21,394 nucleotides of DNA. It comes from a virus. A model generated the notes under the pieces. The model had not been told where the DNA came from and ran no database searches. It worked only from the letters and a program-made list of their open reading frames with translations. The position numbers and the translations under genes were made by a program. Shown here piece after piece: positions 13,301-19,647 of this stretch. Each line of letters starts with the position of its first letter. The stretch's first letter is position 1. The stretch is from positions 1 through 21,394 of the IMG/VR virus record IMGVR_UViG_3300002145_000185. One strand, given 5' to 3'.

Positions 13301-14588
13301 GGCAGTGGCATCCGCCGTCGCGAAAAAACTGGGCCGGTATGCGAGCCGATACATCAACGACCCTAACCAGAAGCTGTTGGATGACCGACTCAAGAAGGAC
13401 GACATGCGGACGATTATCGGACACGCAGACATGGATGCTGTTAAATCCGAGTTAAAGCGGGCGCACGAGTCCGCTAAGAAGACAGCACCGCAGCCAGTGA
13501 ACAGCACACTCGGCGACAAGCCGAAGCCATCCGCACCTGCCCCGTTCAAGCCCGCCCCAGTCCCCGGACAACAGATGGGGCTGTTCGGCCAGACAAACAG
13601 CGGGCAGGGGCAACTGTTCAACGTTGCCAAGCCCGGAAAGCGGGACGCGAAAGCAGCAGCTCAGGCGTCGATGCTTGAACAGATCGAAGACTCGATCAAG
13701 AAACGCGAGGCCGAGGCAGTACCGCTCAAGGGGCAGCGGGAAATGTTCTCACGAAGCCTGACGGACGAGATCAATCGTGCTGTTCGCGTTGAGCGATACG
13801 AATTGCGGCCAGCGACTGAGCCAGCAAAGCGGAAACGGAGACGTCAGCCGGACAAGGTCACCGCCCCGAAGAAACGACAACCGGGCGACGGCTCTGCAGG
13901 CTGGCAGCGAGTCGGCGGGGCTCCGGTGTTCGTCAACGGCGACGGCAAGATCACCAAAGGATGCCCGGGTCTCAAGAACGAGCACGTCAGTGACCTGATC
14001 GACGAGCCGGATGATTCCCGCGAGCGTCGCGAGGTGAGACAGGCACACGCGAAAGCGGAAGGGATCGACGGCAAACAATACTCCGCCAGCGACAGACGCC
14101 GTCATGAGACGAAAAAGGCACAGGCGGCACACGCAAACGCGAAGGCCGCAGCAAAGCAACACGGAGTTGCGACGCACGAGGTGCTGAAGGAAATGCCCGC
14201 GCAGCACGAGGCGACGTCGTTCGAGGATCGTGAGACGGAAGCAGCACGCAAGCGGGCTCGGCAGATGACCGGCCTGACGGCAGGGCGGCAGGCTGCGATC
14301 GAGAATCGTTACGAGGATTACAGCACGTTCCCAGGCTTCGATGAGTCGTCACGGGATTTCGCGTCAGAGTACCCGCACCTGTTCGATCCTGACGGCGACG
14401 ACACGCCCGCGCAGGTCTGGGAGTTCATCCGCGAAGGCAAGCAGTCAGCAGAGTCCGCAAACAGCGAATCCGTCGCAGGTCGCGCGGCAGAGAGACTGGC
14501 CAGCCTGCGAAATAGCGTCGCTACGGAGCTCGATGACGCATTGTCGTTCGGATTCGGGGCCAATGTGCCCGAAGACGACAGTTTCTAG
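10392..14588 (+). CDS. Giant mosaic (polyvalent-type) phage protein
   Basis: One thousand three hundred and ninety-eight residues from ATG 10392, with TTAGGA about nine bases upstream. The upstream open frame is a shadow of the portal end. It is a string of modules with Ala/Pro/Lys linkers. Module A occurs three times: residues 6-90 (LTEEINRAV, KSAPGQK, ITKGPKDLTGHKVGELG), 674-754 (KSAPGQK, IQKGPQSLTGHKVGELG), and diverged at 1120-1205 (LTDEINRAV, ITKGCPGL). A partial tail copy is at 225-246. A GGKWD motif appears at 294-316 and 370-393, resembling DUF5710-type units. Residues 912-965 (YWYGMRLRPPGPGATP, then DHDLTPI) form another apparent domain. QQMGLF and QGQLF (1060-1076) resemble sliding-clamp-binding peptides. 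No enzyme active site is evident. Such proteins are often injected with phage DNA; that role is inferred. Confidence 0.7.
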   Translation: MVAHALTEEINRAVALRQRESYAKHKSAPGQKELQWITIGGTPDGDKKHAGGTPVQITKTGQITKGPKDLTGHKVGELGAKTRKANEAKASAETAAKKKPAKVESIGGSSSELEPWQKTREEYEGENRGRGLPKGNYDAEIETAIEEGKPVPRHIVKEFASVAKEHAPHLLTQAEYQKQRYGDDDGKGGHFHELHVAHREKLAKEHRKYVEDAISNGKHVPDDVLAEHKVDELGSKTRRENEAKANAGSSGQPADESRAELKKKPASPKGPQSFDALNVTATKEGRRVWLSGKTFDHKDTIRAAGGKWDSDSQRWWIGSAKWSDLESKLQAKNDKLAKFAPAEQKATPATDSPNEPKPAPASKITIGGNTFAHKDKIRAAGGKWDGARKVWTVDSKAAEKLRNLSGLKFSDDAAKQQAAKAETMAAGQAEFEAAEKSHPHRSSMSANDTDAAFAKALIEKHGGKNFPDRHQSRFETAEQRDAFESEARATVAKMQADETTKAQEKHVATVQKHGRTPRGNGRASSFTAHAGHGRRAQVEANYEQRQPGDIIHRKDGPWMVTESSRPHFVSDDHIEDMDAWSNFKQGAGWYAEYKAVPVEPNDVDVATAKAAEKAKVRATAIEDIKRTARQMQALAADDDRHYESANYKQAMANLKRLEAGEDAVEIIGGAEKYALRREFDRAFAVEREQYAKRKSAPGQKTLKWITLKNDDGGGGTHVQIDGKGQIQKGPQSLTGHKVGELGVAKRRENEAKANEPETKAQTPAPVNNDKPKARPLSATASIGQAMHAMTELGYSVAHKPLRYDLKTKTAWYEVTKPSGDVVPMTADDIRATVKAGAKPKPAPAQAAPAPVNKGNSEHKAETAAKKKPAMKLDETRRNSTKPDTGIPRVPNEEFVSGELAPAKPEEKNDRTYWYGMRLRPPGPGATPRDHSELGEHEDFRHGMIGYAEPLSEKDIYDHDLTPIREAGDIPAVASAVAKKLGRYASRYINDPNQKLLDDRLKKDDMRTIIGHADMDAVKSELKRAHESAKKTAPQPVNSTLGDKPKPSAPAPFKPAPVPGQQMGLFGQTNSGQGQLFNVAKPGKRDAKAAAQASMLEQIEDSIKKREAEAVPLKGQREMFSRSLTDEINRAVRVERYELRPATEPAKRKRRRQPDKVTAPKKRQPGDGSAGWQRVGGAPVFVNGDGKITKGCPGLKNEHVSDLIDEPDDSRERREVRQAHAKAEGIDGKQYSASDRRRHETKKAQAAHANAKAAAKQHGVATHEVLKEMPAQHEATSFEDRETEAARKRARQMTGLTAGRQAAIENRYEDYSTFPGFDESSRDFASEYPHLFDPDGDDTPAQVWEFIREGKQSAESANSESVAGRAAERLASLRNSVATELDDALSFGFGANVPEDDSF
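10407..10661 (+). repeat. Module A copy 1 in the giant protein
   Basis: Encodes residues 6-90: LTEEINRAV, SAPGQK, ITKTGQITKGPKDLTGHKVG and NEAKA. Closely similar to copy 2 at 12411-12653. Confidence 0.7.
11250..11345 (+). repeat. GGKWD unit copy 1
   Basis: Encodes residues 287-318 with KTFDHKDTIRAAGGKWD followed by a Trp-rich end. Pairs with the unit at 11481-11570 (NTFAHKDKIRAAGGKWD). Confidence 0.75.
11481..11570 (+). repeat. GGKWD unit copy 2
   Basis: Encodes residues 364-393. Eleven of the core residues (HKD-IRAAGGKWD) are the same as in copy 1. Confidence 0.75.
12411..12653 (+). repeat. Module A copy 2 in the giant protein
   Basis: Encodes residues 674-754: REFDRAFAVEREQYAKRKSA, PGQKTLKWIT, VQIDGKGQIQKGPQSLTGHK and RRENEAKANE. 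Followed, as in copy 1, by a low-complexity linker. Confidence 0.7.
13001..13035 (+). repeat. 10-bp tandem repeat within a coding region
   Basis: GAAACTCGAT at 13001, GAAACTCGAC at 13011 and 13021, then GAAAC at 13031: 3.5 units of ten bases. The period is not a multiple of three, so unit gain or loss shifts the frame. Loss of one unit moves translation into a frame that stops at 13219-13221. Confidence 0.9.
13749..14006 (+). repeat. Module A copy 3, diverged
   Basis: Encodes residues 1120-1205: RSLTDEINRAVRVER, a basic insert, WQRVGGAPVFVNGDGKITKG, then CPGLKNEHVSDLID. Same order of blocks as copies 1 and 2 but lower identity and no SAPGQK. Confidence 0.55.
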
Positions 14589-14590
14589 GC

Positions 14591-14619
14591 TTGACGTGAC
14601 TTGCGAAAATGTGAAATGC
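14591..14619 (+). promoter_or_regulatory. Weak sigma70-like promoter candidate
   Basis: TTGACG at 14591-14596 is a good -35; 17 bases on, AAATGC (14614-14619) is a poor -10. It lies just after the giant gene and before the small gene at 14637, where an internal promoter would make sense. Only the -35 is convincing. Confidence 0.2.
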
Positions 14620-14636
14620 TGCACAATACAAGGAGC

Positions 14637-14810
14637 ATGCAGTTGAGCGAACAAAGTCAGCGATTACGAGCGGAAGCGCCGAAACGGCTTGCCGAGCTGC
14701 TGAGCGACGCAGAGAGGACACGCCGATTTGGCGTGATTGCCGTTGAAGTGACAGTGCAGGACGGTCGAATCCAGCACTACAAAGTCACGGAAGCGGAAAC
14801 GCACAAGTAG
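14637..14810 (+). CDS. Small hypothetical protein
   Basis: Fifty-seven residues from ATG 14637. AAGGAG at 14630-14635 is too close to that ATG, so TTG 14643, seven bases downstream of the site, is an equally good start (55 residues). The sequence has a basic helix (SQRLRAEAPKRLAELLSDAE) and then a beta-rich end with RFGVIAVEVTVQDGRIQHYK, which resembles short phage or bacterial proteins of a helix-strand-strand type. No family recognised. The TAG stop begins the second copy of the intergenic cassette. Confidence 0.5.
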   Translation: MQLSEQSQRLRAEAPKRLAELLSDAERTRRFGVIAVEVTVQDGRIQHYKVTEAETHK

Positions 14811-14905
14811 CAGTCTCGCAGACAAAGTGACGGTATCGAAACAATCGAGCCCAGTGATCAGGCAATCAGCCAGATCATTGGGCTTTTTTTATTGCTGGAC
14901 TCCCA
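14808..14905 (+). repeat. Duplicated intergenic cassette, copy 2 (before protease/scaffold)
   Basis: Counterpart of 8084-8182, about 6.7 kb downstream. Like copy 1 it spans exactly from a small gene's TAG to the base before the next ATG. Confidence 0.9.
14848..14890 (+). terminator. Rho-independent terminator upstream of protease/scaffold gene
   Basis: AGCCCAGTGATC (14848-14859) pairs with GATCATTGGGCT (14873-14884), with one G-T pair, over a 13-base loop, then seven T (14884-14890). The gene starts 15 bases after the T-run. Confidence 0.9.
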
Positions 14906-16507
14906 ATGCAGCCGCTCTGTCATCCACATCCCGGAGAGTCGCAACCCGCATTCGCGGTGCGATTCCACTCGTCCATGCGGCGAGCGATGCCGGACACGGA
15001 CCAGCGCAACCGCGCGATGTTTGCGGCGTGGCAGGAAGTCGGCGACGGCGGGCAACTGAATCGGATCGCGTCGCAGGAATTCCCGGCAGAGAAATACGTT
15101 CGCGTCCCGTGCGCTCCAGTGTTCAAAGAGCACGCGACGCGAGAAGGCCGTGATCGGCGTCCGGTCAAATACGGTCGCGATGAACTGATCGCGTTAATCG
15201 ACTCGAACAATCATCGGATCGCGGACACCGGCAACTTCTCGCCGATCACAGACGGCCACACGCCATCTGATGAAGACGTGGAGTCTGGTCGGGCAAAGCG
15301 TCCGGACGTGCTCGGATACGCTGGACCGTACTACCTCGGGATGATCGGTCGCAAAGAGCCTCGATGGGCAATCTTTGCCGACGAGCATCACCGCAAAGAG
15401 TGCTTCGAGCGATCGAAAGCCAAGCGATACCGCAGCCCGGAAGTGTGGCTCGAAAGCCGCATGGAAGACCGGTTCTTCAGTCCGATCGCCGCGCTGGAAT
15501 CCGAGACCCCGCGACTTGAACTCGGCATGGTCCGGTACGGTCGCAAGCCGTCCGGGGCACTGGTCGAGAAATACTCGGCGGCGGCGTTCCCGTCTGCCGC
15601 GAGCGTCGTCGTTAAATCAACCAAATATGCCGCAGACAGCGGCGAAGAGGACTCGACTATGCTGAGCCCGGAAGACCGACAAGAGCTTGTCAATGCGATT
15701 CTGAATTCGGCCCCGATGCAGTGGGTGCTGGAGCAGATGCAGGGCGGAGAACCGGACGGTGACGAGCAAGCCACTGATGGGTTCGGCGAGTTCGACGACG
15801 ACGACGACGCAACGGACAGTTACCCAGGACAAGGGAACGGTCCAGCCAGTCCACCACAGGATCAACCACAGGCACCACCGACACAACCACAAGCAGCCGC
15901 ACCACAACCGCAGCCAGCCGCACCGCAGCCAACTGACGGCATGGATGACGATGAGCGAGAAGAGTACGCCTCTTTGAGTTCGGACGGTCAGGCAGGCTAC
16001 ATGAAGGCCCGCAAGCGATACATGTCCGCAGGTTCCGCCGAGCAGTATTCGCGACGCGGGAACGCCGAGCAGATCGCCCGCGACCGTGCGTTGCGTGAGG
16101 ACTATTCACGAGTCAGTGCGGATAATCAGAGGCTTCGGGAAGACCTTGCTGTCGCTACCGCATCCAACAAAGTGGCGACCCGTCGCGAGCGATACTCGAA
16201 GCTGAAAGACGCCGGATACATCTTCGACATCGACAAGGAGTTGTCCCGTTCAGCCGGCCTCGATGATGACGCGTTCGAAATTCAGCTTGAGACGATCGCG
16301 GAGCACTATCAACGAGCCCCGCTGTCATCGTCGGTCCCTGAAATTCCCGTCGAACGATCGCCACAACTGAGGGCGGATTCCACGACGGATTCCGAGCGCG
16401 AAAACTACTCGAAACGTGCGACGGAATACGTGTTGTCTCAACGTCAGGCAGGCAAGAAGATCACGTTTGCCGAAGCGATGGCTATCGTCAATCCGCCAAA
16501 AGCCTGA
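14906..16507 (+). CDS. Mu I-like capsid protease with scaffold C-terminus
   Basis: Five hundred and thirty-three residues. Residues 5-45 (CHPHPGESQPAFAVRFHSSM, then TDQRNRAMFAAW) form a short module found at the start of other phage prohead proteases or adjacent proteins. Residues 60-235 fit the Mu I-type protease: FSPITDGHTP with H118, DVLGYAGPYYLG, RWAIFADEHH, RYRSPEVW and RFFSPIAALESETPRL. Residues 297-345 are an acidic run then a Pro/Gln-rich linker. Residues 346-533 are charged and helical with a probable coiled coil (385-430), as expected of a scaffold that is cleaved away as the capsid matures. ATG 14906 has only a weak TGGAC upstream; no other in-frame start exists before the TGA at 14855. 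Catalytic residues are not proven here. Confidence 0.75.
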   Translation: MQPLCHPHPGESQPAFAVRFHSSMRRAMPDTDQRNRAMFAAWQEVGDGGQLNRIASQEFPAEKYVRVPCAPVFKEHATREGRDRRPVKYGRDELIALIDSNNHRIADTGNFSPITDGHTPSDEDVESGRAKRPDVLGYAGPYYLGMIGRKEPRWAIFADEHHRKECFERSKAKRYRSPEVWLESRMEDRFFSPIAALESETPRLELGMVRYGRKPSGALVEKYSAAAFPSAASVVVKSTKYAADSGEEDSTMLSPEDRQELVNAILNSAPMQWVLEQMQGGEPDGDEQATDGFGEFDDDDDATDSYPGQGNGPASPPQDQPQAPPTQPQAAAPQPQPAAPQPTDGMDDDEREEYASLSSDGQAGYMKARKRYMSAGSAEQYSRRGNAEQIARDRALREDYSRVSADNQRLREDLAVATASNKVATRRERYSKLKDAGYIFDIDKELSRSAGLDDDAFEIQLETIAEHYQRAPLSSSVPEIPVERSPQLRADSTTDSERENYSKRATEYVLSQRQAGKKITFAEAMAIVNPPKA

Positions 16508-16559
16508 TCGTTAGTCTCTCATACCACCACACAGTTCACCCAGTACGGAGAATAGATAA

Positions 16560-16970
16560 ATGCCAGCCAGTGCTTACCGCGCGAGCGGAACAATCCATCG
16601 AGCCCGATTCGTCGCAATCAGCGGCAGCAACACAGTCGCACAGGCTGAAGCCAACGATCGCATTTTCGGAGTCAGTCAGCTGGGCGGTCGAGCGGCTCCG
16701 ACACCAGACAACTCCAACACGACCGAGTGTGCCGTGTCTGGCGAGTCGCTGCACGTTTACTGCGTGCCAGGCGACGAGCCGATGGTCGAATGCGGCGGAA
16801 CGGTCACCGCTGGAGCACTGCTCAAGAGCGACTCGAACGGTAAGGCGGTTGTGGCGGCGGAAACCGCTGGGCTGAAGGAGAACGTCGGGGCGATCGCCGT
16901 AACGTCCGGCGCATCTGGCGAGTTGATCACTGTTCGTCTGATGCCGCAAACAGTGACGACTGAGACATAA
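16560..16970 (+). CDS. Capsid decoration-like protein (DUF2190-like)
   Basis: One hundred and thirty-six residues from ATG 16560, with GGAGAA about nine bases upstream. The sequence is Gly/Ala/Val/Thr-rich. Its latter half (GGTVTAGALLKSDSNGKAVV, GLKENVGAIAVTSGASGELI and TVRLMP) follows the pattern of phage head decoration proteins, which stud the outer surface of the mature capsid. Position between protease/scaffold and major capsid supports this. No signal peptide or membrane segment. A weak five-base-pair stem and six T follow the gene. Confidence 0.65.
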   Translation: MPASAYRASGTIHRARFVAISGSNTVAQAEANDRIFGVSQLGGRAAPTPDNSNTTECAVSGESLHVYCVPGDEPMVECGGTVTAGALLKSDSNGKAVVAAETAGLKENVGAIAVTSGASGELITVRLMPQTVTTET

Positions 16971-17052
16971 GCAAACGAGGCAGCGTTTTTTCACATTTCA
17001 ACGACGTCGGTATTGGAACAACCAGGCCGCGTGATCTTTCGGAGGTCAACAC

Positions 17053-18102
17053 GTGGCTCAATTTCCTTCAAGCACTAACGTCTTTGTCAAAAGTCCCGAG
17101 GCAAGCGGCAACTTGATCGTGGACTTCTCGCGTGATCCGAGCAAGTTTGCCGTCTCGGAGTATGCTCAGATCGTCCCGGTGAAGAAACCGGCCGGACTGT
17201 ACCATGTAATGACAGTCGAAGAGGCTGGCCGTGTTCTGGGGGCCGATGCCGCCGAATACGACTGGGCAGATGGAGCCGACGCGCCGGATGGCAGCGACGG
17301 AACCGAATCGTTCGACTTGCCGCAGTTTCAGACTCGTCGATCGGCGTATCCGTACCGGCTCGGTCAACGGACTGTCGATAACGCTGAATGGGAGATCGCC
17401 GCGCAGCATGGCCGGATTCACGCTCAGAAAGCGATGACCGTCCGCACAATGCGAGCCGTCACGGCTCTGACGACGTCGGGCAATTACGACTCGACGCACG
17501 TCTCTGCGATTAGTGGCGGCTCGATCACTGGAACGACTGGCACCTGGGCACAGTCAACGTCAACGCGTCAGGATATCAAGCGGTCGCTCAACCATGCGGC
17601 TGAATTGATCATGCTGGACACGCTCAGCGCGATCGACATTGACGAGCTGATGGTCGTGATCAGTCCGACGTTGGCTAAGGAGATGTCTGTCTCGCAAGAA
17701 ATTGTGGACATGATCAAGCAGTCGTCTGACGCGAAATACTACGTGTCGGGCGAAGGCAAGTTCACGAACAAGAACGCCAAATTCGGACTTCCGCCGACGC
17801 TGTACGGTTACCCAATCGTGATCGAAAACACGGTTCGGGTGACGAGCCGCAAGGGCGCGACAAAGGCTCGGTCCTTTGTGATGCCGGCGTCGTCCGCAGT
17901 CATGTGCAGCCGCCCTGGTGGAATCGATGGCGTGGCCGGTCAGCCGTCGTTTTCGACGCTGACGATGTTCATGCTCGAAGAGATGACAGTCGAGACAAAG
18001 CAGGATCCGGACAACCGCCTGACGAAAGGTCGCGTTGTCGATGATTACGCCACGGTCATGACGGCTCCAGTGTCCGGGTTCCTGTTCACTGGCTGCTCGT
18101 AA
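17053..18102 (+). CDS. Major capsid protein
   Basis: Three hundred and forty-nine residues from GTG 17053, chosen for the strong GGAGGT seven bases upstream, fitting a highly expressed structural gene. Size, position after decoration protein and downstream terminator all fit the capsid subunit. Features of HK97-fold capsids include an N-terminal arm, RSAYPYRLGQRTVDNAEWEI (96-115) leading into long helices, IDIDELMVVISPTLAKEM in the middle, and GYPIVIENTVRV near the P-domain. The ISPTLAKEM and YPIVI blocks are common in phage capsid proteins. No cleavage site can be proved. Family assignment rests mainly on gene order and these patterns. Confidence 0.75.
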   Translation: MAQFPSSTNVFVKSPEASGNLIVDFSRDPSKFAVSEYAQIVPVKKPAGLYHVMTVEEAGRVLGADAAEYDWADGADAPDGSDGTESFDLPQFQTRRSAYPYRLGQRTVDNAEWEIAAQHGRIHAQKAMTVRTMRAVTALTTSGNYDSTHVSAISGGSITGTTGTWAQSTSTRQDIKRSLNHAAELIMLDTLSAIDIDELMVVISPTLAKEMSVSQEIVDMIKQSSDAKYYVSGEGKFTNKNAKFGLPPTLYGYPIVIENTVRVTSRKGATKARSFVMPASSAVMCSRPGGIDGVAGQPSFSTLTMFMLEEMTVETKQDPDNRLTKGRVVDDYATVMTAPVSGFLFTGCS

Positions 18103-18118
18103 CGGCTGACACCTCAAT

Positions 18119-18147
18119 GGCCGCAGGGATGCGGCCTTCTTCTCTTT
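18119..18147 (+). terminator. Rho-independent terminator after major capsid gene
   Basis: GGCCGCA (18119-18125) pairs with TGCGGCC (18130-18136) over GGGA, followed by a pyrimidine-rich TTCTTCTCTTT. It starts 16 bases after the capsid stop and ends 12 bases before the next ATG. Confidence 0.75.
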
Positions 18148-18159
18148 GGAATCAGTATC

Positions 18160-18666
18160 ATGGCTGCTTACGCAACAGTCGCCGACATGCGGATTCGCTT
18201 CGACGAGCGGGACATTGCCCAGCTCGTCAGCGATACCGGTGCGGCTGTTGAGTTGGCGGATTTGAATACCGACGCCGTCGCGCTGGAATTCCTGGCAGAA
18301 GCGTCGGGAGACGTTGAAACGGCGCTAATGGCAGGTGGGCGGTATTCGGTCGAAGACCTGGCCGGGCTCACCGGCAATTCGCAGGCGAAACTAAAGCGGA
18401 TTGTCTGTGCGTTGGCGATGGCCTACCTGCTGGACCGCCGCAGTGGATTCAACCGCGACGATTACGAGTCGCGGATCGAGTCGGCACAAAAAGACCTGAA
18501 GAAACTACAAGACGGCGTCAATCTGTTCAATCTGGCGGAAGCGGTCAGCGCGTCTCTACCCACGTTAGACGCTCCGACGATCGCACAACGCGAGCATCCG
18601 AACCTGATTCGAGATCGTTCCACCAATTATTACCCTCGTGTCGTCCTGCCAGGGCGAGTCCAATAA
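18160..18666 (+). CDS. Mu gp36-like head-tail connector (DUF1320)
   Basis: One hundred and sixty-eight residues from ATG 18160. YATVADMRIRFDERDIAQLV at the start is the hallmark of the Mu gp36 family; the rest (ETALMAGGRYSVEDLAGLTG, KLKRIVCALAMAYLLDRR, NRDDYESRIESAQKDLKKLQ and DGVNLF) follows that family's all-helical pattern. Such proteins bind the portal and form part of the head completion ring. It directly follows the capsid terminator, and has only a weak ribosome-binding site (GGAA). The tail protein gene follows 12 bases after its stop and has a strong site. Confidence 0.8.
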   Translation: MAAYATVADMRIRFDERDIAQLVSDTGAAVELADLNTDAVALEFLAEASGDVETALMAGGRYSVEDLAGLTGNSQAKLKRIVCALAMAYLLDRRSGFNRDDYESRIESAQKDLKKLQDGVNLFNLAEAVSASLPTLDAPTIAQREHPNLIRDRSTNYYPRVVLPGRVQ

Positions 18667-18678
18667 GGAGCCATGCCA

Positions 18679-19188
18679 ATGGCCATTTCTGTTCAGTTTG
18701 ATGGGCCGTGCAAAATCAGTGTTGGCACTGGTGATCAAGGCGCGCTCGAAGTGCTGGGTTACACGGTCGACGGTGTTTCTATTCGAGAGACGTCGCGAAC
18801 GGCGGACGTGCCAGGTGACCAGAATGGCGGCACTGAGGGTCCGCCAATCGACGTGCAGTTCTTCGGGCAGATTCACGAGGTTTCGATCGACATGTCAAAG
18901 TTTGACCTCGCAATCCTGAACAAGCTCCGACCGATCGTGAAAGGTGGTACGGCTGGATCAATCAGCCAGCCAGGCACGCTATTGAGCGGCAACAGCTTCC
19001 GGCTCCTGCTGGCTCCGGACAACGTGGACGGCTCTGGCGATCCGATCATCAATAACCCGCGAAACTACCTGATCGCGATTCCTCGCGAACCGATTGAGAT
19101 CAACAAAGGCACGAAATTCACGCGGGTCCGAATGTCGTTCCAGTGTCACGCGTCCGCTGGCGTGATGTATAACGCGACAACCACGTAA
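18679..19188 (+). CDS. Probable tail tube protein
   Basis: One hundred and sixty-nine residues from ATG 18679, eight bases after AAGGAG; ATG 18673 is only two bases from it and less likely. The sequence is beta-rich (AISVQFDGPCKISVG, IDVQFFGQIHEVSIDMSK, NSFRLLLAPDN, YLIAIPREPIEINKGTKFTR), in line with a tail tube subunit, and it sits between the connector and the tail chaperone where the tube gene is expected. I see no direct family motif, so the call depends mostly on size and gene order. A neck or tail-terminator protein is the alternative. Confidence 0.55.
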   Translation: MAISVQFDGPCKISVGTGDQGALEVLGYTVDGVSIRETSRTADVPGDQNGGTEGPPIDVQFFGQIHEVSIDMSKFDLAILNKLRPIVKGGTAGSISQPGTLLSGNSFRLLLAPDNVDGSGDPIINNPRNYLIAIPREPIEINKGTKFTRVRMSFQCHASAGVMYNATTT

Positions 19189-19215
19189 CACGCAGACCTG
19201 AAAACAGGACGCTCG

Positions 19216-19647
19216 ATGTTCAACTTTCTTCGCCGCCGCATGGAGTCTCGACGCCGTGCGGTGTTTTCGTTCTGGGATGGGCATTGCGTTCGTCGGTGTG
19301 ATCCGATGGTCGTGATCCGGTCACTGAAATCACATCCAACATTCGACTGGTCCACGACTCCGAAACTCCTCACGGCTTCCAACGAAGAGATTGCCCTCGA
19401 AGCGATGACGCTGACTGTCGACGCGGTCCGAACGGCATTCTCCATCGATCCGCCGAACGTGGATGGAGTCGGTCTGACGGAGCTGGAGTGCGTCGATCTT
19501 CTGTCGGCGTTCGTCGGCTACCTCGGGACAGTCAAAAAAAAAGCCAATACTGGTCAGACATGGCCAACCAGTACGGAATCGGAGTCGTTCCCCGACGACG
19601 AGGCCGAATTGACGCCGAGCTTGAATTCGGACTCTGGCTCAACCTGA
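19216..19647 (+). CDS. Tail assembly chaperone, short (G-type) form
   Basis: One hundred and forty-three residues from ATG 19216, with AGGAC about eight bases upstream. It begins with a basic helix (FNFLRRRMESRRR), then FSFWDGHCVRRCDPMVVIRS, and ends with LTELECVDLLSAFVGYLGTV before the Lys-Lys-Lys slip site. Without slippage it continues in frame to a Ser/Thr/acidic tail. In lambda-like phages the short product coats the tape measure and works together with a frameshifted longer form. The run of nine A at 19534-19542 and the following stem are described separately. Next to the probable tape-measure gene, this is the expected place for it. Confidence 0.75.
   Translation: MFNFLRRRMESRRRAVFSFWDGHCVRRCDPMVVIRSLKSHPTFDWSTTPKLLTASNEEIALEAMTLTVDAVRTAFSIDPPNVDGVGLTELECVDLLSAFVGYLGTVKKKANTGQTWPTSTESESFPDDEAELTPSLNSDSGST

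Noticed and set aside
15388-16109. Long reverse-strand open frames opposite the protease/scaffold gene
   Set aside because: Low-complexity mirror frames of a GC-rich coding region with no ribosome-binding sites or protein-like pattern; the same holds for the other reverse-strand frames in the window.
16973-16991. AAACG/CGTTT stem plus six T after the decoration gene as a terminator
   Set aside because: Only five base pairs, three of them A-T; too weak to call.
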